In this document: piece after piece, positions 1 through 7,096 of the stretch
How the letters are laid out: each line of letters opens with the position of its first letter
How positions within the stretch are numbered: the first letter of the stretch is position 1
Assembly: GCA_944382125.1 (NCBI GenBank)
Contig: CALWMV010000002.1
Coordinates: forward strand, 93,548 to 157,547
DNA length: 64,000 nt
Direction: 5' to 3'
DNA from: an uncultured Lachnospiraceae bacterium
Lineage (GTDB): Bacteria > Bacillota > Clostridia > Lachnospirales > Lachnospiraceae
Notes under the pieces: generated by a model
Told to the model about the DNA's origin: nothing
Database searches by the model: none
What the model saw: the letters and a program-made list of their open reading frames with translations, nothing else
Translations under genes and position numbers: made by a program

Positions 1-817
1 GACCCGGCTTTGAGATCAGATCCATCAGGGGATTATCATTTTTCCCTGCAGCCATCAGCACCTCGTAGCTCACTCCGGCTATGACAGGGATAAGCAGTAT
101 GCGGGAAAGGAAGCGAAGAGCCAGGTCATCCACCCTTATGACCACAAAGAAAAGTATGCTTATGATCATTACAAGGAAGATGAAGCTGGTGCCGCAGCGC
201 TTATGCTGCTTTGAAGACACTGCCACATTGCTGACCGTAAGAGGCATGCCGTGCTCTATGCAGTTGATGCACTTATGCTCAGCCCCATGATACATGAAGG
301 TACGTCTGATATCCTCAGTCCTGGATACCAGTTTTATATATGCTATGAATATCCCCACCCGAAGCAGTCCTTCAAGGAGGGAAAGTATGGTCTCATTTGA
401 AATAAAGCCACGGAGCAGTCCGGAAAGGGCCAGGGGCAGCCACATGAATATGACCATAGCCAGCACCAGAGCCAGCACCATGGAAAAGGTGATCAGCACC
501 TTATCAAGCTTGTCCCCGAAGGTCTTCTCCAGCCAGAGCTCAAAACGGGAAGGTTCTCCTGCATCCTCATCATCCTCATAAAAGGAGGCCGAATACATGA
601 GGGACCTGATCCCCAGCACCATGGACTCGGCAAAGGATACAACGCCCCTTATCAGGGGAAGCCTTGCCCATCCGTGCCTCTTTCCGAAGCTTACATATGT
701 ATCTGTCTTTACCTCGATGTCTCCATCAGGCTTTCTGACTCCAACGGCATATCTGTCGCCGTTCTTCATCATTATGCCTTCTATCACTGCCTGACCGCCT
801 ATGCCGCTGTATTTCAT
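1..817 (-). CDS. DUF1385 family membrane protein (YqhQ-like), 3' end cut by window
   Basis: Reading the minus strand from the ATG at 817 gives an open frame to the window edge, beginning MKYSGIGGQAVIEGIMMK. It contains the family hallmark MYHGAEHKCINCIEHG and at least three hydrophobic segments. These features match the DUF1385 (YqhQ) integral membrane family of Firmicutes, whose function is not known. It lies just downstream of rpmE, a common neighbourhood in clostridia, but the hairpin at 843-868 suggests separate transcription. The C-terminus lies outside the window, so length cannot be judged. Family assignment is confident; role is unknown. Confidence 0.9.
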   Translation of the reverse strand, partial: MKYSGIGGQAVIEGIMMKNGDRYAVGVRKPDGDIEVKTDTYVSFGKRHGWARLPLIRGVVSFAESMVLGIRSLMYSASFYEDDEDAGEPSRFELWLEKTFGDKLDKVLITFSMVLALVLAMVIFMWLPLALSGLLRGFISNETILSLLEGLLRVGIFIAYIKLVSRTEDIRRTFMYHGAEHKCINCIEHGMPLTVSNVAVSSKQHKRCGTSFIFLVMIISILFFVVIRVDDLALRFLSRILLIPVIAGVSYEVLMAAGKNDNPLMDLISKPG

Positions 818-842
818 CAAAACTCCATAATACAAAACATAA

Positions 843-868
843 GGGGACCGAGCCAAAGCCCGATCCCC
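843..868 (-). terminator. Rho-independent terminator after rpmE
   Basis: On the minus strand an 11-bp stem (GGGGATCGGGC / GCTCGGTCCCC, with two G-U pairs) and a 4-nt loop is followed by a T-rich tract. It starts about 20 bp after the rpmE stop and ends the rplM-rpsI-rpmE stretch. Confidence 0.8.
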
Positions 869-887
869 CTGATCACAATAGTTAAAA

Positions 888-1094
888 TTACTTTGCTGTG
901 TTGCCGTACTTTCTGTTGAAAGCCTCGATACGTCCGCGGGCAACTGCTGCCTTTTCCTTACCTGTATAGAACGGATGGCACTTGGAGCAGATCTCGACTG
1001 AGATCGTCGGCTTTGTAGAGCCGGTTACAAAAGTGTTGCCGCAATGGCAGGTAACCGTTGCCTGATAATACTTAGGCTGTATATCCTGTTTCAT
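888..1094 (-). CDS. rpmE: 50S ribosomal protein L31
   Basis: The 68-residue protein begins MKQDIQPKYYQ and has the cysteine pattern of zinc-binding (C+) L31: CHCG near residue 16 and CSKCHPFYTG near residue 36. It is a component of the large ribosomal subunit central protuberance. Length and motifs are typical for type A L31. It follows rpsI by about 20 bp, so it may be read with rplM-rpsI, and a terminator lies downstream. A GGAGAC ribosome site precedes the ATG. Confidence 0.96.
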   Translation of the reverse strand: MKQDIQPKYYQATVTCHCGNTFVTGSTKPTISVEICSKCHPFYTGKEKAAVARGRIEAFNRKYGNTAK

Positions 1095-1116
1095 TACTGT
1101 CTCCTCTCTGAAAATG

Positions 1117-1509
1117 TTATCTCTTAGAGAACTGAGGAGCCTTACGAGCCTTCTTCAGTCCGTACTTCTTACGCTCCTTCATACGGGAATCTCTGGTAAG
1201 ATAACCCTCCTTCTTAAGTACCGGTCTGTTTTCGCTGTCCTCCTGCAGGAGTGCACGGGAAAGGCCGTGTCTGATAGCTCCTGCCTGGCCGCTGATACCG
1301 CCGCCCTTGACAGTTACCTTTACATCGAACTTGCCCTCATTGCCTGTAGCTGCAAGGGGCTGACGAACGATGACCTTAAGTGTCTCGAGACCGAAATACT
1401 CATCTATGGGCTTGCCGTTAACAGTGATCACACCTGTGCCCGGCGTTACGAATACTCTGGCTATTGATTTCTTTCTGCGGCCTGTGCCGTAATATGTAAT
1501 AGCTGCCAT
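1117..1509 (-). CDS. rpsI: 30S ribosomal protein S9
   Basis: The 130-residue protein begins [19 protein letters not shown] and ends in the basic S9 tail [17 protein letters not shown], whose terminal residues contact P-site tRNA in the 30S subunit. Length is standard. It lies 18 bp after rplM, the usual rplM-rpsI pair. The pair is usually downstream of truA in Firmicutes, but here truA lies 30 kb away with the ECF genes, so the ancestral cluster is split. Confidence 0.97.
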   Translation of the reverse strand: MAAITYYGTGRRKKSIARVFVTPGTGVITVNGKPIDEYFGLETLKVIVRQPLAATGNEGKFDVKVTVKGGGISGQAGAIRHGLSRALLQEDSENRPVLKKEGYLTRDSRMKERKKYGLKKARKAPQFSKR

Positions 1510-1527
1510 GTCTTATCCTCCTTCCGA

Positions 1528-1956
1528 TCAAAATACAAGCTCTTCGGGCTTCTGAGCCGCATGCTTGTGCTCGGGTCCGCAGTATACGAAAAGCTTCCTA
1601 TACATCTGGTTTCCGAGAGCTCCCTTGGGAAGCATACCCTTTACAGCGTGCTCTATGACTCTCTCGGGATGCTTCTGAGTCATCTCTCTGAGAGTGGTGA
1701 GCTTAACGCCTCCCACATAATCGGAATGGCTGAAATAAGTCTTCTGATCCAGCTTCTTGCCTGTAACGGCAAACTTCTCTGCATTGACTATGATCACATA
1801 ATCCCCGCAATCAAGGAACGGAGTATATGTAGGCTTGTGTTTTCCTCTTAAGACCTTTGCGACCTCGGAAGCAAGACGTCCGAGAGTCTTGTCGGTCGCA
1901 TCCACCACATACCACTTTCTCTCGATGGTAGACGCTGTAGCAACATAACTCTTCAT
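1528..1956 (-). CDS. rplM: 50S ribosomal protein L13
   Basis: The 142-residue protein has the L13 fold signatures [20 protein letters not shown] and [19 protein letters not shown]13 is an early-assembly protein of the large subunit. It is the first gene of the rplM-rpsI(-rpmE) unit. An AGGAG site lies just upstream of the ATG. An AT-rich leader lies between it and the tRNA terminator. No L13 autoregulatory leader could be confirmed by eye. Confidence 0.97.
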   Translation of the reverse strand: MKSYVATASTIERKWYVVDATDKTLGRLASEVAKVLRGKHKPTYTPFLDCGDYVIIVNAEKFAVTGKKLDQKTYFSHSDYVGGVKLTTLREMTQKHPERVIEHAVKGMLPKGALGNQMYRKLFVYCGPEHKHAAQKPEELVF

Positions 1957-2040
1957 GTTGAAACTCCTGTTATATCAAATATAATGTCAATAAGTAATAC
2001 AAACAAATGCGTCTACCGGGGCTATTGGTTTCTGCATTGT

Positions 2041-2067
2041 AAAAAAGAGCTGCATCCATAACAGCTC
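2041..2067 (-). terminator. Terminator of the tRNA-Arg/tRNA-His transcript
   Basis: On the minus strand, stem GAGCTG/CAGCTC with a 9-nt loop is followed directly by TTTTTT. It starts 3 bp after the 3' end of tRNA-His. Confidence 0.85.
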
Positions 2068-2070
2068 CAG

Positions 2071-2145
2071 GGTGGATAGTGGGACTCGAACCCACGGCCT
2101 TCAGAACCACAATCTGACGCGCTAACCAACTGTGCTATACCCACC
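2071..2145 (-). tRNA. tRNA-His (GUG)
   Basis: The minus strand folds as a full cloverleaf. The anticodon loop TTGTGGT gives GTG, which reads CAU/CAC. The acceptor stem has eight pairs, GGTGGGTA with TATCCACC, so the extra G-1:C73 pair unique to tRNA-His is encoded. The T-loop GGTTCGAGTCC is canonical. No CCA is encoded, so the tail must be added. It lies 58 bp after tRNA-Arg and directly before a terminator, so the two are likely one transcript. Confidence 0.97.
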
Positions 2146-2203
2146 ACGCCGATCACGGAATCCTTACATACAGCCCTTTCAGGCCATACATGACCATGAT
2201 CAG

Positions 2204-2277
2204 TGAACCAGAAGGGATTCGAACCCCCGACCCTGCGCTTAGAAGGCGCATGCTCTATCCAGCTGAGCTACTGATTC
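2204..2277 (-). tRNA. tRNA-Arg (UCU)
   Basis: The minus strand gives a cloverleaf with anticodon loop CTTCTAA, anticodon TCT, reading AGA/AGG. The acceptor stem is GAATCAG with CTGGTTC, discriminator A. D-loop (AGCTGGATAGAGC) and T-loop (GGTTCGAATCC) are canonical. CCA is not encoded. A strong promoter at 2290-2318 lies just upstream. Confidence 0.97.
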
Positions 2278-2289
2278 AAATGCCATATC

Positions 2290-2318
2290 ATTTTATTAGA
2301 ATCAATGAAGTATGTCAA
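2290..2318 (-). promoter_or_regulatory. Promoter of the tRNA-Arg/tRNA-His unit
   Basis: The minus strand shows TTGACA, exactly 17 nt, then TAAAAT. The -10 ends 12 nt before the tRNA-Arg 5' end, fitting a short 5' leader. This is a near-consensus housekeeping-sigma promoter. Confidence 0.88.
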
Positions 2319-2393
2319 GGGATTATTCAGAAAAATCTGAATTTTTTTGCAGGATCACAAAACATATTTTACACAACAGAATAATATGCGTTA

Positions 2394-3209
2394 TCACCCG
2401 CCCTTTTCCGTCACATTTACATCCAGCTTATTGTAAGGTATCTCTATGCCGGCTTCATCGAAGGCGTATTTTACCGCTTCCGTAAGATCCCACTTTGTCC
2501 TCCAGTAGTCCTCGGTCCTTGTCCAGCCCCTTGCCGTAAGCACTATGGAGCTTTCCCCGAGACTGTCCACATATACCTCCACCCCATCCTCCTTGAGTAT
2601 CTCCGGCTTTTCCGTGAACAGACACTCAAGTATCTCCTTTGCCTTTCTGAGATCAGAGCTGTATCCGATGCCCACGCTGATTATGAGCCTTCGTCTGTCC
2701 TGGGCCGTAACATTCGTAAGGGGCGCGCCTGATAGTATCCCGTTTGGGATCACCACCTGTCTGTTATCCACCGTGGTGAGTTTAGTATATATAATGCCGA
2801 TATTGGACACGGTGCCCTCTCCGCTCTGGCTGATGATATAATCTCCGACTGAAAAGGGCTTGAGCATCAGTATCATCACTCCGCCGGCAAAATTAGAGAG
2901 GCTGTCCTGCAGGGCAAGGGAGATGGCGATGCCCGCAGAGCCCAGCAGGGCAAGGATCGAGGCAGAGCTTATACCCACGATATCCGCCGCTGCAAATATC
3001 AGAAGGCCGAAAAGCACAACACTTATGCAGGATCCCAGGAATACGCTTACCGTATGATCCATCCTGATCCTGTCCATGGACTTTATGCACCACCTGCGGA
3101 ACACTGATATTACTTTCCAGCCTATCAGCAGCATCAGCAGGGCGATGACTGCGTTTGTTATGAAATTTATAAATACCGGCCCGAGGCTCTCAATGTGCTC
3201 ATCTATCAT
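2394..3209 (-). CDS. MscS-family mechanosensitive ion channel
   Basis: The 271-residue protein has about three N-terminal membrane segments, then the MscS beta-domain region (LQDSLSNFAGGVMILMLKPFSVGDYI and NRQVVIPNGILSG). It opens under membrane tension and releases solutes on hypo-osmotic shock. The length matches small MscS channels. The glycine/alanine-rich pore helix (SILALLGSAGIAISLALQDSL) is intact. It borders the accessory island: the rlmD-like repeat at 3281-3330 lies about 70 bp upstream of its ATG. AAAGGA precedes the start. Confidence 0.93.
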   Translation of the reverse strand: MIDEHIESLGPVFINFITNAVIALLMLLIGWKVISVFRRWCIKSMDRIRMDHTVSVFLGSCISVVLFGLLIFAAADIVGISSASILALLGSAGIAISLALQDSLSNFAGGVMILMLKPFSVGDYIISQSGEGTVSNIGIIYTKLTTVDNRQVVIPNGILSGAPLTNVTAQDRRRLIISVGIGYSSDLRKAKEILECLFTEKPEILKEDGVEVYVDSLGESSIVLTARGWTRTEDYWRTKWDLTEAVKYAFDEAGIEIPYNKLDVNVTEKGG

Positions 3210-3280
3210 ATCCTTTGACTCCTGAGATCATGTGTATATCCTTAATTTATGCATACCCTGGATTTAGTAAGAGGTCTCCC

Positions 3281-3330
3281 TCTCCAGCTTCACGGCACAT
3301 TCACAATGTGTTGAGGCTGTGAAACAGATT
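3281..3330 (+). repeat. rlmD 3'-end-like direct repeat, distal copy (putative attachment scar)
   Basis: This 50-bp stretch matches the repeat at 5768-5817 at 43 of 50 positions. Its first 28 bp match the end of rlmD (11149-11176) at 24 of 28. Read on the minus strand it still encodes HCECAVKLERETSY and a stop, an alternative C-terminus for RlmD that includes the HxE motif. It has no start codon of its own. I infer that it is the distal junction of an element that inserted at the 3' end of rlmD. Confidence 0.7.
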
Positions 3331-3359
3331 ACTGGAACAGCTTTGGCGAAGCACTAAGT

Positions 3360-4457
3360 CTATTGCTGTCTAAATCTATATTTTCCTTTTCCATGACCCC
3401 TTACTGGTTCAATGATTTCTCGTTCCGCCATCTTCTGAAGCAGCTCTGTACACCTGGTCGGTTTCAAATCAAGAAGCTTCTGAACATCGGATCTGCCAAA
3501 TACCGTCTGAAAGCCTAACTCATCCAATAGTTTGCAAACATGAGAAGCTGTTTTTGTTAAAAAAACATTTTCAATATTCGCTTTTGCTTTTTCAATATTC
3601 ACCTTCAAGTCGTCAATGTTCGCTTTTTCAGATGTTCCAATTATACTGCAGATATGCAATGCCCGGTTATGGAGCGGATGATCCTCATTGAGCAGAAGGT
3701 TCCTTAAGAACACCTCCAGAAACTCCGTAGTTTCATGAATGCCATTTTTCAAGTCATTATAGTTTGCCCGGACAAGAGCATTGCGGAAATACCAGGCATT
3801 CTCAGCAAAGATTTCATTCGTTACATTAAATCCGAGCGTCCTGAGGTACTTGATAAAAAACACTGCCGTTGTCCTGGTATTTCCTTCCTCAAATACATGG
3901 ATCTGCCATAGTCTTGAAACAAATGTCGCAAGGTGATGAATAATTTCATCCATTGTAAGATTCTTATAGGAAAACTTTTTCTCCTCAGAAAAATCATAGT
4001 CAAGCGTCGATCGAAGCTCTGCAGCACTTCCATATATCACGGTAGCTCCGTCCAGCACCCACTCCTTCTTCGTGATATTATAATCTCGAATAAGTCCGGC
4101 ATGAGGATAAATACCGGTAAACAGCTTCCTGTGAATTGAAAGGTACTCATTAGGAGTAAAACTGAAAGCCTGCTCTGACAGCAGTGCAGCAATTCTAACT
4201 GAAACTTTATCTGCTTCCTCAGTGCGATCATCTGTGTCACGGACAGGATTCTCCTCATAATAGCTTTGCAGGAGCGCATTTGCCTCCTCAAAAGAAATCT
4301 CGCCCTCAATATTGCGAACCGCTGTCTGCACAAGATACTCCGATGTTTTTAATCCGTCCACATCCTGCAGTCCGATGGCTGTATGCCACGCATAACCCTT
4401 TTCACGCTTGTCAGGCTCAGACTCTTTAATGTATTCCTTAAATGGATCTTTATTCAC
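3360..4457 (-). CDS. Fic-domain protein with C-terminal winged helix
   Basis: The 365-residue protein has a Fic/DOC domain (about residues 100-240) with the catalytic-loop sequence HVFEEGNTRTT at residues 187-197. Fic enzymes usually transfer AMP from ATP to a target hydroxyl. The loop differs from HxFx(D/E)GNGRxxR: the second glycine is Thr194 and the last Arg is Ala198. Residues 44-52 (QTAVRNIEG) resemble the class II inhibitory helix, but the usual Ser/Thr position is Val. The last 80 residues look like a winged-helix domain. The start is GTG at 4457, overlapping the upstream small gene by 8 bp, so the two are probably co-translated. It could be a toxin-like or regulatory AMPylase. Target unknown. 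Confidence 0.9.
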   Translation of the reverse strand: MNKDPFKEYIKESEPDKREKGYAWHTAIGLQDVDGLKTSEYLVQTAVRNIEGEISFEEANALLQSYYEENPVRDTDDRTEEADKVSVRIAALLSEQAFSFTPNEYLSIHRKLFTGIYPHAGLIRDYNITKKEWVLDGATVIYGSAAELRSTLDYDFSEEKKFSYKNLTMDEIIHHLATFVSRLWQIHVFEEGNTRTTAVFFIKYLRTLGFNVTNEIFAENAWYFRNALVRANYNDLKNGIHETTEFLEVFLRNLLLNEDHPLHNRALHICSIIGTSEKANIDDLKVNIEKAKANIENVFLTKTASHVCKLLDELGFQTVFGRSDVQKLLDLKPTRCTELLQKMAEREIIEPVRGHGKGKYRFRQQ

Positions 4458-4728
4458 TCCATATCACCTCGCCGCTTTTTTGTTGTACGCTGCGGCATCC
4501 TGCCACGGTGCGCCCTACTTTGCTAAGGAATTTCTTGTTATCAATGTTTTCTACCAGTATCATTTCCTTAGCCCCTTCATATGAAAGTTCCATGCTTGTA
4601 TTTGGCATCATAACTTCAACTGACTTCATTGATTTTGCCAGATAACTATTCAAGGTCGAAATCCAGATACATCTTACTTGATACCACTTGTCCACCTCTG
4701 TTAAATCATCTGCTTTCAGCCTTCTCAA
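4450..4728 (-). CDS. Small unknown protein paired with the Fic gene
   Basis: This 92-residue frame starts at TTG (4728) and overlaps the Fic start by 8 bp. I recognise no domain. It has no membrane segment and is rich in charged residues (EMILVENIDNKKFLSKVGRT). The ribosome site AAGAAGG is better placed for an ATG at 4735, which is in another frame and stops after nine codons. So either TTG is used or there is a small frameshift near the start. Size and overlap with fic suggest a partner or antitoxin, but that is inference from position only. Confidence 0.55.
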   Translation of the reverse strand: MRRLKADDLTEVDKWYQVRCIWISTLNSYLAKSMKSVEVMMPNTSMELSYEGAKEMILVENIDNKKFLSKVGRTVAGCRSVQQKSGEVIWSE

Positions 4729-4746
4729 TTTTCATCTAAGCCTTCT

Positions 4747-5577
4747 TTAACTCAGAAGAAACTTTAAAAAATCATAATCAAGCACCTCTGGATTTTTCTT
4801 TGAAATTTCCTGAATAAAGAAAGCGGCAAGCTCCTGATTAAGATCATACAAGTAGCCCATATTTCCATTCCCATCTTTATCAAAAGGGGCGTATTTCACA
4901 TTGCAATATTCAAGAATCTTGTCTTTATAATCGCCATGCTTTAGCGGGACTTTCAAAACATAATAGTCACATTCAACTTTTCGTCCGTCATTTTCCCAAT
5001 TTAACCATTCACCAGTATTCTGCCCAGGTCTTGGGCATTCTTTACAACGATCTTTTGCTCTGCTTATTGCCTTAATGAATCCATTAGAGCAGTGAAAAAT
5101 CACATCTCCTTTTCTTATATCCATAAGACGTTCCCAGTGATGCATTGTCCTTCCATCTTTACTATACTTCGGAGCCCACATGAATCCACCGCACTTCTCT
5201 TCATCATATGTATCGCCTTGAAATACAAGATAGGTTAATACCTTGCCCTCTGTGCGCTGTACCGGTTTATAAACCTTATCAGCCCTTGTATTCTTTCCTG
5301 ATGCAGAACCCTTCACTTTTTCCTCAGCTGCTTTTGGGACAGATTTTTCAGTTTTTGAACCTTCCTCCACTTTTTTCAATATTCTTAATTCCTTATCAAT
5401 ATCATCCACTATATTCTTATCTTCTGCAGTTAGAAACTTTTCAAAGGCTGCTGGATATTGAAACTTACAAGTCTTTTGGGGGAATTCAACTGTAATGCTT
5501 GTATCATCCTGCACTATTACCGTTCCTAGCCCATATTTTCCTAAATGTTTTACTTTTTTATTCAATAAGTTCACCAT
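4747..5577 (-). CDS. EVE/PUA-like domain protein with small N-terminal barrel-like domain
   Basis: The 276-residue protein has three parts. Residues 1-55 (VKHLGKYGLGTVIVQDD, then TITVEFP-type strands) look like a small KOW/Tudor-like barrel. Residues 56-110 are a charged linker. Residues 113-250 have the EVE/ASCH/PUA-like pattern, with KGDVIFHCSNGFIKAISRA and CKECPRPG. EVE domains of this kind bind modified bases in DNA or RNA and often accompany McrB-type restriction ATPases; that is family knowledge, and the ligand here is not shown. A GAGGAGA ribosome site precedes the ATG. It forms a three-gene module with the small protein and Fic, bounded by the repeats at 3281 and 5768. Confidence 0.65.
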   Translation of the reverse strand: MVNLLNKKVKHLGKYGLGTVIVQDDTSITVEFPQKTCKFQYPAAFEKFLTAEDKNIVDDIDKELRILKKVEEGSKTEKSVPKAAEEKVKGSASGKNTRADKVYKPVQRTEGKVLTYLVFQGDTYDEEKCGGFMWAPKYSKDGRTMHHWERLMDIRKGDVIFHCSNGFIKAISRAKDRCKECPRPGQNTGEWLNWENDGRKVECDYYVLKVPLKHGDYKDKILEYCNVKYAPFDKDGNGNMGYLYDLNQELAAFFIQEISKKNPEVLDYDFLKFLLS

Positions 5578-5767
5578 TAAAGTTCTCCTCTAATTCTTAG
5601 AATCGATCTTTCTATGTCATTTACTCTGCCACAATTATTGCCAATAGCAATGATCAATAACGTCTTGTTTATAACACAGGTCTATACATTATCAGATTAT
5701 ATATCCTTTTTTTCATCCTCTGCATTTATCCTAATTTTTCAGATAACTGAATCCTTCATCGATATCA

Positions 5768-5817
5768 TCTCCAACTTCACGACGCACTCACAATGTGTGG
5801 AGGCTATGAAGCAGATT
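5768..5817 (+). repeat. rlmD 3'-end-like direct repeat, middle copy (putative attachment scar)
   Basis: This 50-bp stretch matches the 3281 copy at 43 of 50 positions, and its first 28 bp match the rlmD end at 24 of 28. On the minus strand it encodes HCECVVKLEMISMKDSVI and a stop. It lies between the McrBC/ATPase module and the Fic/EVE module, as a junction of two tandem insertions would. Confidence 0.7.
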
Positions 5818-5866
5818 CCTGAAAAGCAGAATCATACCTTTACTAAAAGCTTCTTGCTGTCAGCAC

Positions 5867-5881
5867 GAACATAATATGTTC
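5867..5881. repeat. Perfect 7-bp-arm palindrome
   Basis: GAACATA-A-TATGTTC. It resembles a repressor operator, but its spacing (GAAC-N7-GTTC) does not fit the Gram-positive LexA box (GAAC-N4-GTTC). Confidence 0.5.
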
Positions 5882-5891
5882 TTCCATTTTT

Positions 5892-5916
5892 AGTTATTCG
5901 AAATTTTCGAATAACT
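5892..5916. repeat. Perfect 12-bp-arm palindrome
   Basis: AGTTATTCGAAA, one central T, then the exact complement TTTCGAATAACT. It lies 11 bp from the previous palindrome and has no T-tract on either side, so it is more likely a binding site or recombination relic than a terminator. Confidence 0.55.
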
Positions 5917-6049
5917 GTAATCTTTGTCAATAACTCCCCCCATCTTAAATACTATCATTTTTTCTCTAGGCTTATTAAATATTTCTGTGCCAGCAAATAC
6001 TTAATAAAAACAACTGTCATGTCGTCATCATCCTGAAGCTCTTACTTTG

Positions 6050-7096
6050 CTACTCTGATACTATGACCCCAAAATGCTCTGCAGCAATATTGTCGAGCTG
6101 CTTGGCGATCTCTGGAAACTTCTGATTCAAATCCAGAGTCCGAATACTGATTTTGTTTCCGCTCATCTGATAGCTTTTATCCGGCTGTAGTTCCTCGTCT
6201 GTTCCTGCGTACAACAGCATCCCGGAAACCTCATGTTCTTGCCCTTGCAACTGCACTTCCTTATTTTTGACATAAGTAAAAATCTGATAAAGGTTTGCAG
6301 AGTGGATCGTTCTCTTATTGAACTGCACCTGCATTGTATTTTCATAATATTTTGCGTCAATTATCAGCGTTTTCCCTTGATAACTTAACATGATGTCGGA
6401 TTGCATCACCGGAAGAAACTCATTCTCTCCATCATCTAACTGCCAAGGAATCTGCGCAGCATTTGCAGACAGACTCGGAAATCTTCTCCTGTAATACTCA
6501 AGTATAAATTTTTCATACAGACGACACATCCTCTGTTCATCAAGAAAATCCATAAGTTTTGTGGAGCCATCTGACTGTGTCTGCAAAAGGCCTTTTATAA
6601 CCAGATAGCAAACCGAGATAAGCATTCGGTAAGTCTGATTATTTCTGTTGTATTGAATATCCCAATTGATATAGTGAACGTCCAGCGTATCCACATCATT
6701 AAAAAAAACCATTAACTTCCGTAGTTCTTTTTTCCTTGCTTTGGAAATATCTGACCGTAAAATAAGCATTACAGTGGATTTTATAATCTGGTTCATATAT
6801 GAATTCACAGAGAATTCATCAAACGTACAGACCATCTGTTTTTTCAGAATCGTTCGGTTTTTTATAGAGTCAGATATTTCGAGTTTTCCACGCAAGGCTG
6901 CACGGCTCTCGGTTACTGGAATATATGCTCTGCCAAGGCCTCTTTTTATTTGCATAGCAATACCCCTCGATAATATCGCAGCACAAAGTTCAGCTGTATT
7001 ATCAAAGTCCTCTGTAGCTATATTTTTATACCCCTGCTCATTCAAAACCTGAAATGCGTAGGAGAGCATATAGTATACATTTTGTATTGCTATCAC
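6050..7096 (-). CDS. mcrC: McrC-type subunit of a type IV (McrBC) restriction system
   Basis: The 348-residue protein has the McrC architecture: an N-terminal region beginning IQNVYYMLSYAFQVLNE and a C-terminal nuclease core with the pattern SDIMLSYQGKTLIIDAKYY, the D...DAK signature of PD-(D/E)xK enzymes, near residues 235-255. McrC binds the McrB GTPase ring and cuts modified DNA. It starts at GTG and overlaps the mcrB stop by 4 bp (GTGA), so expression is coupled. Length is typical and the frame is intact. Confidence 0.93.
   Translation of the reverse strand: MIAIQNVYYMLSYAFQVLNEQGYKNIATEDFDNTAELCAAILSRGIAMQIKRGLGRAYIPVTESRAALRGKLEISDSIKNRTILKKQMVCTFDEFSVNSYMNQIIKSTVMLILRSDISKARKKELRKLMVFFNDVDTLDVHYINWDIQYNRNNQTYRMLISVCYLVIKGLLQTQSDGSTKLMDFLDEQRMCRLYEKFILEYYRRRFPSLSANAAQIPWQLDDGENEFLPVMQSDIMLSYQGKTLIIDAKYYENTMQVQFNKRTIHSANLYQIFTYVKNKEVQLQGQEHEVSGMLLYAGTDEELQPDKSYQMSGNKISIRTLDLNQKFPEIAKQLDNIAAEHFGVIVSE

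Larger units (their letters stand above)
5578..6049. other. Non-coding junction between two island modules
   Basis: I see no supported gene in this AT-rich stretch. It holds the rlmD-like repeat (5768-5817) and two perfect palindromes (5867-5881 and 5892-5916). A weak plus-strand frame at 5614-5874 runs through the repeat and has no ribosome site or recognisable domain. Confidence 0.6.

Noticed and set aside
2321..2350. Small hairpin ATTCAG-N6-CTGAAT with a plus-strand T-run before the tRNA promoter
   Set aside because: No plus-strand gene precedes it, and on the minus strand it lacks a T-tract, so it is not a clear terminator.
5614..5874. Plus-strand frame of 86 codons in the island junction
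   Set aside because: It has no ribosome site or known domain and runs through the rlmD-like repeat.
5867..5881. Possible LexA box
   Set aside because: The half-site spacing is seven bases, not four, and no SOS gene follows.
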